This document shows positions 1-6,136 of a DNA stretch of 7,471 nt, in pieces. Position numbers and translations under genes: made by a program. The stretch comes from Oscillibacter sp. UBA6647 (GTDB taxonomy: Bacteria > Bacillota > Clostridia > Oscillospirales > Oscillospiraceae): contig DKLF01000139.1 of assembly GCA_002455655.1 (NCBI GenBank), positions 1-7,471 on the forward strand, read 5' to 3'. The notes beneath the pieces were generated by a model. It was not told where the DNA came from. It did no database searches and saw only the letters and a list, made by a program, of their open reading frames with translations. How positions within the stretch are numbered: position 1 is the first letter of the stretch; each line of letters begins with the position of its first letter.

Positions 1-468
1 GATGCACAGGCGCTGCTGCTGTCCGCCGGAAAGCTTCAGGGCGCTTTTGTCAAGGCGGTCCTTTACCTCTTCATAAAGACCGGCCAGCGTAAGCTTTTCC
101 CGCACCACCGCATCTAGCCGCTCCTTGTTTTGCACGCCGTAATAGCGAAGAGCAAAGGTCATGTTCTTGTATATGGAGAAGGGAAACGGGGCGGGCGTTT
201 GAAACACCAGACCCACCCGGCGGCGCAGTTCTTCGGGGGGGAGCTTTTGCACATCGTCGCCGTTTAAAAGAATCTGCCCCTCCACAGCCGCGCCCGGTTC
301 CTCCTCCAGCATGCGGTTCATGGCCCGCAGCAAGGTGGTTTTTCCGCAGCCGGACGGACCGATGACGGCGGTAATTCGGTTTTTGGGAAAGGAGAGGGAA
401 ACCTGCTCCAGAGCGGGCTTTTTATCATAAGTAATGGTTACGTCTTTCAGTGTCAGGGTTGTTTCCAA
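1..468 (-). CDS. pstB: Phosphate ABC transporter ATP-binding protein PstB (partial, C-terminal part off window)
   Basis: PstB is the cytoplasmic ATPase that drives phosphate import through PstC-PstA. The 156 codons visible run in frame to the window edge. They hold the Walker A motif GPSGCGKT (residues 37-44), the Q-loop glutamine (Q90) followed by the Pst-typical PAPFPFSIYKN, and the ABC signature LSGGQQQR (146-153). Walker B and the switch histidine would lie beyond base 1. About 250 residues is usual, so roughly 60% is present. The start is inferred as TTG at 468: an AGGAGG box sits 8 nt upstream and the protein then begins just before the first beta strand. The nearest upstream ATG (490) is out of frame. 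The start overlaps the end of pstA by 16 nt, so the ribosome binding site lies inside pstA and translation is probably coupled. Identification is firm from motifs and operon order; the exact start is less certain. Confidence 0.95.
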   Translation of the reverse strand, partial: METTLTLKDVTITYDKKPALEQVSLSFPKNRITAVIGPSGCGKTTLLRAMNRMLEEEPGAAVEGQILLNGDDVQKLPPEELRRRVGLVFQTPAPFPFSIYKNMTFALRYYGVQNKERLDAVVREKLTLAGLYEEVKDRLDKSALKLSGGQQQRLCI

Positions 469-1292
469 GCCCGGTTCCTCCTTTTGGCATACAAGGCTGC
501 CAGAAAATTGCTGAGCAGAACCACCGTCATCAGCACGAATGCGGTGCCGTAGACCTGCGGCATGGAGGTGCCCTGCGCCAGCAGAAGATAGAGATGGAGC
601 GGCAGCGCCATGGCGGGCTTTGTAAGGGATACCGGCATTGCCGCGTAAGCCACGCCCCCGGTAAACATCAGCGGCGCGGTGGCCCCCATGGCATAGCAGG
701 CGCCCAAGATCACGCCGGATACCAGCTCGCCACGACAGGCCGGCAGCACAACTTTCCAAATGGTGTAGGACTTTGAACAGCCCAGCGCGTAGGCAGATTG
801 GGTCAGCGCGGGCGGCAGCTCCCGAAATGCCTTTTCCGCCCGTACCTCGATAAAGGGCAGAATCATGATTGCCAGCGCCACGCCCGCGGATAAAACACAG
901 CGGCCCAAGCCCAGAGCGCGCACCAGCAGGCTGTATGCAAACAGGCCCAGCACGATGGATGGGATGCCCGCGATGTTCTGAACCACCATCTGAATTGCGG
1001 CCCGCAGCAGCTTGCTGCGACAAAAGAAAACAAGATACAGCGCGGTAGCCACGGCGGGAATCCCCCCCAGCACCACCGCCGTTGCCGTGAAGCAAAGGCT
1101 GCCCGCAATGGCGGGCCAGATTCCGCCCTCGGAGCCAAGTACCGACCCGCTGGGAGAGGCGGTGAGAAATTCCCATGTGATGACATGGCCGCCCTGCACA
1201 AACACATAGCCGAACAGGAAGAGGATGACGGCGGTCACAAGCGCCATGCTGAGATATGCCCAGCTTCGGACAAGGAAGGCTTTGAATTTCAT
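453..1292 (-). CDS. pstA: Phosphate ABC transporter permease PstA
   Basis: One of the two membrane subunits of the phosphate importer. The 279-residue protein is hydrophobic with about six predicted membrane segments, the first near residues 10-33. It has the permease GIPSIVLGLF segment (109-118) and an EAA-loop-like stretch SAYALG...VVLP (166-184) that contacts PstB. The frame is open to 1337, but ATG 1292 is chosen because GGAGGG lies 8 nt upstream and the longer N-terminus is Cys/Ala-rich translation of the end of pstC. It starts 4 nt after the pstC stop and overlaps pstB by 16 nt, so all three are in one operon. Odd point: in PstA proteins the segment before TAPL usually reads RAxGET; here it is CYAMGAT (around residues 199-205), so the conserved Arg and Glu are Tyr200 and Ala204. 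The fold and context still fit PstA well. Confidence 0.94.
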   Translation of the reverse strand: MKFKAFLVRSWAYLSMALVTAVILFLFGYVFVQGGHVITWEFLTASPSGSVLGSEGGIWPAIAGSLCFTATAVVLGGIPAVATALYLVFFCRSKLLRAAIQMVVQNIAGIPSIVLGLFAYSLLVRALGLGRCVLSAGVALAIMILPFIEVRAEKAFRELPPALTQSAYALGCSKSYTIWKVVLPACRGELVSGVILGACYAMGATAPLMFTGGVAYAAMPVSLTKPAMALPLHLYLLLAQGTSMPQVYGTAFVLMTVVLLSNFLAALYAKRRNRAWKQP

Positions 1293-1296
1293 CGGC

Positions 1297-2175
1297 TCAG
1301 CCCTCCATCCGCAGCAGGCGGCGGCGCAGCAGGGCAATTCCTGTGTTGATTGCCAGCAGGATTCCCATTAAAACCAGCCCTGCTGCATACAGCGCGTGAT
1401 AGTGGGTGCTGCCCACCGCTGCCGTTCCCATTTCCAGCGCAATCAAAGAGGCAATCGTCTCTCCCTTGCCAAGCATGGAGGGAAAGACGCCTGCGTTTCC
1501 CATGACCATCATCACCGCCATGGTTTCTCCCATGGCCCGCCCCACCGCCAGAACCACGCTCAATAAAATGTTGCGGACGGAGAGGGGGAGAATTACATGG
1601 GCCACCGTATGCCAATAGGCGACGCCCAGCGCGTTTGCGGCGGGCAGGTATCTTTGGCGCATGCCCAGCATGGTTTCGCAGCAGGCGGAAACCAAGAACG
1701 GAAGCAGCATCACCGCCAGCAAAATGGCGGCGGCCAGCACACAGTGGCCGCTGCTGGAAAGGCGGAGCCGCTGAAACAGAGGCACCAGCACGCACAGGCC
1801 GATAAACCCGTAGATCACCGACGGAATCCCGGCCAGCAGGTCAATCATGGAGCACAGCAGGCCCCGGGTCGTTTCCGACGCCGCGCAGGAGAGAAACACC
1901 GCCGTGCCCACGCCTACCACCACGGCAAGCGCGATGGCGGCCACGGAAACGTACAGGGTTCCCGCAATGTAGTTCCCGATTCCATAAGAGACGCCGGTGC
2001 CATAGTCCACAGGCATCCACCGCTGTCCCAGCAAAAAATCCGCCGGGGCGATTTCCTGAAAGGCGGGAAGCGACTCCCGGACAATAAAAATCAGCACAAA
2101 CGCCAGAGACAGCACGGTCAGGGCTGTCAGCAGACAAATCAGGCGGGGAAACAGGGCGTTCCCAATTTTCCGCAT
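1297..2175 (-). CDS. pstC: Phosphate ABC transporter permease PstC
   Basis: The first membrane subunit of the phosphate importer, pairing with PstA to form the channel that receives phosphate from PstS. The 292-residue protein has about six hydrophobic segments (first near 13-33, last near 260-285). It carries the PstC-typical SYGIGNYIAGTL stretch, AGIPSVIYGF (115-124), the EAA-loop AANALG...ILP (179-197), and the intact motif GRAMGETMAV (212-221) with the Arg and Glu that this family conserves. The start ATG 2175 is preceded by GGAGGG at 6 nt. GTG 2178 and a longer in-frame extension to 2211 also exist, but the extension runs into the intercistronic hairpin. The gene lies about 100 bp downstream of pstS, separated by a strong hairpin, and only 4 nt before pstA. 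Confidence 0.95.
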   Translation of the reverse strand: MRKIGNALFPRLICLLTALTVLSLAFVLIFIVRESLPAFQEIAPADFLLGQRWMPVDYGTGVSYGIGNYIAGTLYVSVAAIALAVVVGVGTAVFLSCAASETTRGLLCSMIDLLAGIPSVIYGFIGLCVLVPLFQRLRLSSSGHCVLAAAILLAVMLLPFLVSACCETMLGMRQRYLPAANALGVAYWHTVAHVILPLSVRNILLSVVLAVGRAMGETMAVMMVMGNAGVFPSMLGKGETIASLIALEMGTAAVGSTHYHALYAAGLVLMGILLAINTGIALLRRRLLRMEG

Positions 2176-2208
2176 CACGATCCCTCCGGTTCTCGTTTTA
2201 TAGCAGGA

Positions 2209-2244
2209 CAAACGCTGCCATTGTCACCACAATGGCAGCGTTTG
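2209..2244 (-). promoter_or_regulatory. Intercistronic hairpin between pstS and pstC
   Basis: AAACGCTGCCATTGT (2210-2224) is exactly the reverse complement of 2229-2243. One more C-G pair at 2209/2244 gives a perfect 16-bp stem around a 4-nt loop. It lies 33 bp past the pstS stop and about 34 bp before the pstC start, inside one operon. On the transcribed strand it is followed by GTTTGTCC and not by a U-run, so it is not a full intrinsic terminator. The likely role is partial attenuation or protection of the pstS mRNA 3' end, giving more binding protein than permease. The hairpin is seen directly; the role is inferred. Confidence 0.85.
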
Positions 2245-2277
2245 CCGGACAGAATAAGTTTCCGGGTCTTCCTAAAA

Positions 2278-3225
2278 TCACGCTGTAAAGGCGGGGATGT
2301 AGCCGTTGTCCTCAACAACCTTGTAGCCCACGTCGGAGAACACATAGTCCACAAAGGCCCGCTGGGCGGGGGTGAGCTCCTTGCCGGTGACAAACATGAT
2401 GGGGCGCTGCACGGTATAGTCCCCGCTGATAATGGTATCCTCGTTGGCTTCCACGCCGTCTACCTTCATGGCAAACAGCACCTGACCGTTCTGGTTCGCC
2501 TTGTTATAAGCGCCGAAGCCCGCATAGCCGATGCTCCACGGGTCGTTTGCAATGTTGGTGGCAAGCTCCGTCATGGAAGCGGACTGGGTGGCGGAGGCGG
2601 TTACCTCGCTGTCTCCCATAATGGCCTTCTGGAACACCTCGTAGGCGCCGCCGGACAGGTCCCGGATGTACACATTGATTGTTTCAGAGGGGAGAGAGGC
2701 GTCAACCTCGTTCCACGTAGAAAGCTCGCCGCTGAAAATCTGGCGGATGGTGTCGGTGGACAAATCGTCCGTCAGGCCGCAAAGAGGGTTTTCCGCGTTG
2801 ACGGAAACGGTCAAAGCGTCCTTGGCCACCACATATTCGGTGTACCCCGCGCCCAAGGCTTCCTTTTCAGAATCCTTGATGCTGCGGGCAATCATGCCGA
2901 AATCGCACGTGCCGTCGATCACGGCGCTGGCGCCCACGCCGGAGCCGCCAGGAGCGACATAGATGGAGATATTGTCACCGGGGAACGTGGCGTCTACCTT
3001 GTCCCAAGTGACATATTCGTCCGTGAAGGAAGAAGCCAGAGAAGAGATGATGGGATAGAGAGAGGTAGACCCGCAGAAGAGAATGCTACTTTCAAAAGCC
3101 GCATCGCCGGGGGCAGAAGAAGCGCTGCCACTGGGGGCGGAGGACGCGGCGGGCGCGGGACTTCCGCACGCGGTCAGCGACAGCAGCATCGCTGTTGCAA
3201 GAAGCGCGGTGAGAACTTTTTTCAT
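2278..3225 (-). CDS. pstS: Phosphate-binding lipoprotein PstS
   Basis: Extracytoplasmic phosphate-binding protein that delivers phosphate to PstCA. The 315-residue precursor has a lipoprotein signal peptide: KK at 2-3, a hydrophobic core, and lipobox LTAC with the lipidated Cys20. A flexible Ala/Ser/Gly/Pro linker follows to about residue 42. The binding domain shows the family signatures in order: CGSTSLYP (51-58), GGSGVG (93-98) followed by GTCDFGMIAR (105-114), RDLSGGAYEVF (188-198), IGYAGFGAY (232-240) and YTVQRPIMF (270-278). The SGG of the third motif replaces the more usual SGSGT or SGT, otherwise the set is complete. The start ATG 3225 has GGAGG 9 nt upstream. It is the promoter-proximal gene of the operon. 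In this family expression normally rises under phosphate limitation; no clear Pho box could be recognised here. Confidence 0.96.
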   Translation of the reverse strand: MKKVLTALLATAMLLSLTACGSPAPAASSAPSGSASSAPGDAAFESSILFCGSTSLYPIISSLASSFTDEYVTWDKVDATFPGDNISIYVAPGGSGVGASAVIDGTCDFGMIARSIKDSEKEALGAGYTEYVVAKDALTVSVNAENPLCGLTDDLSTDTIRQIFSGELSTWNEVDASLPSETINVYIRDLSGGAYEVFQKAIMGDSEVTASATQSASMTELATNIANDPWSIGYAGFGAYNKANQNGQVLFAMKVDGVEANEDTIISGDYTVQRPIMFVTGKELTPAQRAFVDYVFSDVGYKVVEDNGYIPAFTA

Positions 3226-3282
3226 GGTACAATGCCTCCAAAATTTTATTTCATCCTGAATTTGCGCGCATAGGTAATGTCT

Positions 3283-3311
3283 ACATTATTCACAATCAAA
3301 GATGAAGTCAA
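3283..3311 (-). promoter_or_regulatory. Candidate pstS promoter
   Basis: On the minus strand TTGACT (3306-3311) is followed after exactly 17 bp by TAATGT (3283-3288), a good -35 and a poor -10 that keeps the first TA and last T. Transcription would begin near 3276, about 50 nt before the pstS ATG. A second TTGACA lies 18 bp further upstream (3324-3329). The weak -10 would suit an activated promoter, but no canonical Pho box with 11-bp spacing was found. Confidence 0.5.
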
Positions 3312-3339
3312 ATCGATAGTTCCTGTCAATCTAAATATA

Positions 3340-3356
3340 TATCGCAATTTACGATA
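3340..3356. promoter_or_regulatory. 17-bp near-perfect palindrome, candidate operator
   Basis: The sequence TATCGCAATTTACGATA is symmetrical in 7 of 8 pairs (TATCG and CGATA arms with an inner AA/TT). It sits in the AT-rich divergent region between pstS and the methyltransferase gene. A possible plus-strand -10 box TATACT (3366-3371) follows 10 bp later, so a bound protein would cover the -35 region of the plus-strand operon. It also lies upstream of the pstS promoter. The binding protein is not identifiable from the sequence. Confidence 0.45.
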
Positions 3357-3396
3357 ATAAATGACTATACTCAACAAAATTTGGCACCAGCGGCGC

Positions 3397-3404
3397 AAGG
3401 AGGG
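3397..3404 (+). promoter_or_regulatory. Strong ribosome binding site that sets the methyltransferase start
   Basis: AAGGAGGG lies 5 nt before a GTG at 3410. This is the only well-placed translation start for the methyltransferase, although the frame it opens closes at a TAG (3479-3481). It is therefore the main evidence that the gene begins here and is frameshifted. Confidence 0.7.
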
Positions 3405-3409
3405 CGGCT

Positions 3410-4106
3410 GTGCCGGGAAATTTTAGCAAAGTGGCAATTGGCGGCGAAATAAAATATAGGGTCAAAAAACAGCTTTTGTAGGAAAAACACACAGAGCTTC
3501 GGAGAAAAAGCCGAAATTGCTCCGTCCATAGCGGGAGCGCAAAGCCTGTGCGATCTGTGCTGCGGGCCGGCGCTGTTTGACTTTGAAATCGCCCCGCTTG
3601 TAAAGTCCGTGGAGTGCGCAGACACCAGCGAAGCCGCGCTGGCGCTGGGCCTGCACAATATATTCCCTGTTTTGGCCGATTGCGAGCATCTTTCGGGCCG
3701 TTGGGACGTGGCGTTTATGAGCTTTTTTGGAAGCCGCCATCTTGACCGATATCTGCCGCTGTGCAAAAAGCTGATTGCGGTGGTATCCCAAAGCTCCGAT
3801 GCGGCCCTTTTTCCCGAAAAAGACAGGGGCTACGTCCGAAATACGGCGCAAAACACCGCAAAGTATTTAGATTCACGGGGAATTGCTTACAAGCTTGTGT
3901 GGAAGCGGCAGGAGTTTGGACAACCGTTTTCCTCTTTGGAGGAGGCCCGGGGTTATATAAAATTATATACGCCCGACGTCTGCGCGGAGGAGACGGAGCT
4001 TTTTTTAAAACAGAGAATTGTCAAAACGGAATCCCCCGTATTTCCGTGGTATCTTCCCAGAAAAAAGACGGTGGGAATCTTTTTCATCAACGGAGGGCTG
4101 AAATGA
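3410..4106 (+). pseudogene. Class I SAM-dependent methyltransferase, frameshifted near the 5' end
   Basis: The body of the gene, in the frame ending with TGA at 4104-4106, encodes a Rossmann-type methyltransferase. It has glycine-rich motif I SLCDLCCGPALFDFEIA, then a strand ending in ECADTSEAAL (SAM ribose-binding acidic region), then WDVAFMSFFG (motif-IV-like). The C-terminal part is basic and aromatic and ends FPWYLPRKKTVGIFFINGG. This frame is open from 3453 but has no usable start before motif I; the first GTG (3609) lies after it, so a product from there would lack the SAM pocket. A strong ribosome binding site at 3397-3404 starts a different frame at GTG 3410, which runs 23 codons (MPGNFSKVAIGGEIKYRVKK...) to TAG 3479. 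Joining the two by a one-base shift between 3453 and 3481, for example in the A6 run at 3464-3469, gives about 231 residues, a normal size for such enzymes. The substrate is unknown. Its end overlaps the next gene as ATGA, so it heads an operon with the NTPase and MoeA-like genes. It could be a true pseudogene, a sequencing error, or less likely programmed frameshifting. Confidence 0.72.
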
Positions 4107-4657
4107 AGCATATGTTTCTGACAGGTGAAATTCAAATCGGGAAAAGCACCGTGATCCGAAAGATTCTGGCGGATTTAAACGTAAAATACGGGGGCTTCCG
4201 GACCTATTTCAGCCAAGACCGTACAGCCGCCGACAGGGGGCTGTATATCAGCCGTGCGGAAGCGAAGCCACTCTATGACGAAGCGCACAGGGTTGCCCGG
4301 TTTTGTCCGGGAGAACAGGCGCCACAGGTTTTTACCACTGGATTTGAGACCCTTGGCGCGGATTATATTTTACATGCGAAAGACGACATGGCGCTGCTTG
4401 TCATGGACGAGCTGGGAGACATGGAGCGGGATGCGGAGCGGTTTCAGGCTGCCGTGCTGGCCGCGTTGGAGGGTAAAACGCCGGTTTTGGGCGTGATAAA
4501 GCTTTCGGCAGTGGGCTGGGTGAATCAAATCCGTGAGCACCCGAACGTGGAGATGGTCAACGTCAACGCAGAGAACCGGGACGCGCTGCCGGAGCGGCTG
4601 ACCCGCGCGCTGCAAGAGAGCTTTTCGGCGCTGCGGTATCTTAAAAAAGGATTGTGA
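4103..4657 (+). CDS. THEP1-like nucleoside triphosphatase
   Basis: A 184-residue P-loop protein with Walker A GEIQIGKST (residues 8-16) at the very N-terminus and a Walker B region LLVMDELGDMERDAERF (98-114). The DE-G-ME-F pattern is typical of the NTPase_1/THEP1 family, small NTPases of about 170-190 residues that hydrolyse nucleoside triphosphates in vitro but have poorly known roles. Its length is normal and the frame is undamaged, unlike both neighbours. The ATG at 4103 overlaps the methyltransferase stop as ATGA, with GGAGGG 5 nt upstream, so translation is probably coupled. The MoeA-like gene begins within about 22 bp of its end. That context suggests a job in molybdenum-cofactor handling (nucleotide removal or energising a maturation step), which is inference only. 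The longer open frame upstream of 4103 is a shadow of the methyltransferase. Confidence 0.86.
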   Translation: MKHMFLTGEIQIGKSTVIRKILADLNVKYGGFRTYFSQDRTAADRGLYISRAEAKPLYDEAHRVARFCPGEQAPQVFTTGFETLGADYILHAKDDMALLVMDELGDMERDAERFQAAVLAALEGKTPVLGVIKLSAVGWVNQIREHPNVEMVNVNAENRDALPERLTRALQESFSALRYLKKGL

Positions 4658-4678
4658 GAGAGCATGGAGGGAATTTCC

Positions 4679-5677
4679 GTGGAACAGAAAGCACTGTCCA
4701 GAAAAGAGGCACTGGAAGCAATCAGGACTTGTTGGACCCCGGCACGAACAAATGAAACGGTTCCGCTTGAAGGGGCACTTGACCGCGTGCTGGCGGAGGA
4801 CCTGTATGCCCGATACAGTCTGCCGGTTGTCCGTTCCTCGACAATGGACGGAATCGGCGTGGCCTCGGCGCTGTTTCGGAAGGGTGAGCCGGATACAGCC
4901 CATTGGCAGTGGGGCCGAGACTTTGTGAGGGCGGACACGGGGGATGACTTCGACGACCGCTTTGATGCGGTTATCCCTGTTGAGGCGGTGACGTTTCTGG
5001 AAGGCGGCGGGGTGGTGCTTGCGCCGGGGACAAAGGTTACGCCGGGAATGCATGTGCGGACCGCCGGGAGCTCTGTTGCGCGGGGAAACTTGCTGTTAAG
5101 GGCCGGGACCCGCCTGCGGCCCTTCGATCTTGCGGCGGCTGTGATGGGTGGACATACAAAGCTTACGGTGGTAAAAAAGCCCGTGGTGGCGTTTCTCCCC
5201 ACCGGCAGCGAGCTGATTTCCCCCGGTACCGAGCCCGCCCGTGGGGAGAATATTGACTCCAACAGTGTTCTGGCGCAGGCCATGCTGACGGAGATGGGAG
5301 CGCAGCCGCTTCTTTTTCCCATCACCTCCGACAATCCGGCGCTTCTTCGCACTGCGATTTGCGCCGCGGCGGAGCGCGCGGATATGATCCTTTTGTGCGG
5401 AGGCTCCTCCAAGGGCGGAGAGGATTTTAACGCCGGGCTGGCAGGAGAGCTTGGAACGCTCCTGGTTCATTCCGTTGCCGCCGCGCCGGGGCGGATTCAT
5501 CTGCCCGGTGCTGACCGCCTCGGCCCAGTTTGTTACGGAAAGCGCGGGCTCCGGTCTGGAAGCCGGGGAGACACTGGAACTTACATATCTTCGATGACTG
5601 TGCCGGGGCAAGCGGACTGCGCCAAGGAACAGGCGCAAAAAATGTTGCTTCATGCAATTTTTGGCAAAAGAACTTGA
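4679..5677 (+). CDS. MoeA-like molybdopterin molybdenumtransferase, C-terminal half disrupted (probable pseudogene)
   Basis: MoeA proteins insert molybdate into adenylylated molybdopterin. The N-terminal two thirds match well: VPLEGALDRVLAED (from residue 28), LPVVRSSTMDG (48-58, usually LPxFxxSxMDG), the GDDFDDRFDAVIPVEAV stretch (88-104), GMHVRTAGSSVARGNLLL, PVVAFLPTGSELI (168-180), and the molybdopterin-binding GGSSKGGEDF (241-250). After VAAAPG (266-271) the similarity stops: this frame continues as Arg/Gly-rich nonsense to 5677. The expected LPGNP/PGPP-type segment and domain IV are missing. About 332 residues result against about 400 in the family. A family-like C-terminus is found in the next frame (5493-5597), so the gene has an internal deletion of roughly 100 codons with a frame change. 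GTG 4679 is preferred as start (GGAGGG 7 nt upstream); ATG 4664 overlaps that box and is the alternative. It is the third gene of the methyltransferase-NTPase operon. Confidence 0.8.
   Translation: MEQKALSRKEALEAIRTCWTPARTNETVPLEGALDRVLAEDLYARYSLPVVRSSTMDGIGVASALFRKGEPDTAHWQWGRDFVRADTGDDFDDRFDAVIPVEAVTFLEGGGVVLAPGTKVTPGMHVRTAGSSVARGNLLLRAGTRLRPFDLAAAVMGGHTKLTVVKKPVVAFLPTGSELISPGTEPARGENIDSNSVLAQAMLTEMGAQPLLFPITSDNPALLRTAICAAAERADMILLCGGSSKGGEDFNAGLAGELGTLLVHSVAAAPGRIHLPGADRLGPVCYGKRGLRSGSRGDTGTYISSMTVPGQADCAKEQAQKMLLHAIFGKRT
5493..5597 (+). pseudogene. Out-of-frame remnant of the MoeA-like C-terminus
   Basis: One frame over from the MoeA-like gene, an open stretch without its own start reads CPVLTASAQFVTESAGSGL and then EAGETLELTYLR before TGA at 5595-5597. 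The GLEAGE-x-LEL ending resembles the last strands of MoeA domain IV, which commonly close with a GLEAGEEVEV-type sequence. The Arg/Gly-rich translation of the main frame over the same bases has no such character, so the original gene probably ended here. The exact junction lies between about 5481 and 5511. Confidence 0.55.
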
Positions 5678-5702
5678 AAAAACGTCGTCCGTTGGCTATA
5701 AT
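5674..5702 (+). promoter_or_regulatory. Promoter of the hemerythrin gene
   Basis: TTGAAA (5674-5679), 17 bp, then a perfect TATAAT (5697-5702). Transcription would start near 5709, leaving a short leader of about 20-25 nt before the ribosome binding site and start. This near-consensus housekeeping promoter separates the hemerythrin gene from the preceding operon. Confidence 0.82.
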
Positions 5703-5733
5703 GAACGCATCTGAATAAAAGGAGACGATGGGT

Positions 5734-6132
5734 ATGCCATGGACACCAAATTTGTCTGTCGGTGTGGGTCAGATTGACGACCAGCACAAGCTCTGGTTTG
5801 AAAAAGCGGAAATGCTGTTTCAGGCCGGACGGGAGCACCGCACAAAGGAATATATCGGCGAGCTTCTGGAATTTCTGGATGCGTACACCAAGCAGCACTT
5901 CCGGGATGAGGAAACCTATATGCTCAGTATCCACTACCCGGAATATGACGCGCAGAAGCAGGCGCATCAGTTATTTATCAGTCAGCTTTCCAAGCTGCGC
6001 AGCGACTATACCGCCTCCGGCGGGAACCTGTCGGTCATTCTGGGGGCCAATCAAATGGTGTTGGATTGGCTGACCAAGCACATCTCCACCATGGATAAGA
6101 AAATCGGGGTGTTCGCCCAAACCCTGAGATGA
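5734..6132 (+). CDS. Bacteriohemerythrin-like di-iron protein
   Basis: A small soluble four-helix-bundle protein (132 residues, normal for the family) that binds O2 or a related ligand at a di-iron centre; proposed roles are oxygen sensing, buffering or delivery. It opens with the typical MPWTPNLSVGVGQIDDQH. Ligand positions, numbered from ATG 5734, are H18 (in IDDQH), H55 and E59 (in HFRDEE), H78 (in AHQLF), H116 and D121 (in HISTMD). The seventh position, four residues before H78 in the usual HxxxH, is Gln74 here. ATG 5734 is preferred since GGAG (5721-5724) lies 9 nt upstream; ATG 5728, two codons earlier, is only 3 nt from that box. It has its own promoter and terminator, so it is probably monocistronic. 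In a gut anaerobe a role in handling traces of oxygen is plausible but inferred. Confidence 0.93.
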   Translation: MPWTPNLSVGVGQIDDQHKLWFEKAEMLFQAGREHRTKEYIGELLEFLDAYTKQHFRDEETYMLSIHYPEYDAQKQAHQLFISQLSKLRSDYTASGGNLSVILGANQMVLDWLTKHISTMDKKIGVFAQTLR

Positions 6133-6136
6133 AGTC

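Noticed and set aside
1597..3273. Very long plus-strand open frame of 558 codons opposite pstC and pstS
   Set aside because: It is antisense to two well-supported genes, is rich in His, Arg, Gly and Gln as expected from a GC-rich reverse complement, and matches no domain.
3283..3329. Pho box for PhoP control of pstS
   Set aside because: TTGACA, TTGACT and TTGATT occur on the minus strand but 18 and 12 bp apart, not at the 11-bp period of Gram-positive Pho boxes; they are better explained as -35 elements or chance.
3609..4106. Methyltransferase starting at GTG 3609 as a complete gene
   Set aside because: That start has no ribosome binding site and removes motif I, which is clearly encoded just upstream in the same frame.
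4525..5412. Minus-strand open frame of 295 codons
   Set aside because: Ser/Arg/Pro-rich antisense shadow of the NTPase and MoeA-like genes with no start signal.
5637..5662. Possible weak terminator of the methyltransferase-NTPase-MoeA operon
   Set aside because: AAAAAAT and ATTTTT can pair and a T run follows, but the stem is short, AT-only at the base and bulged, so it is not convincing.
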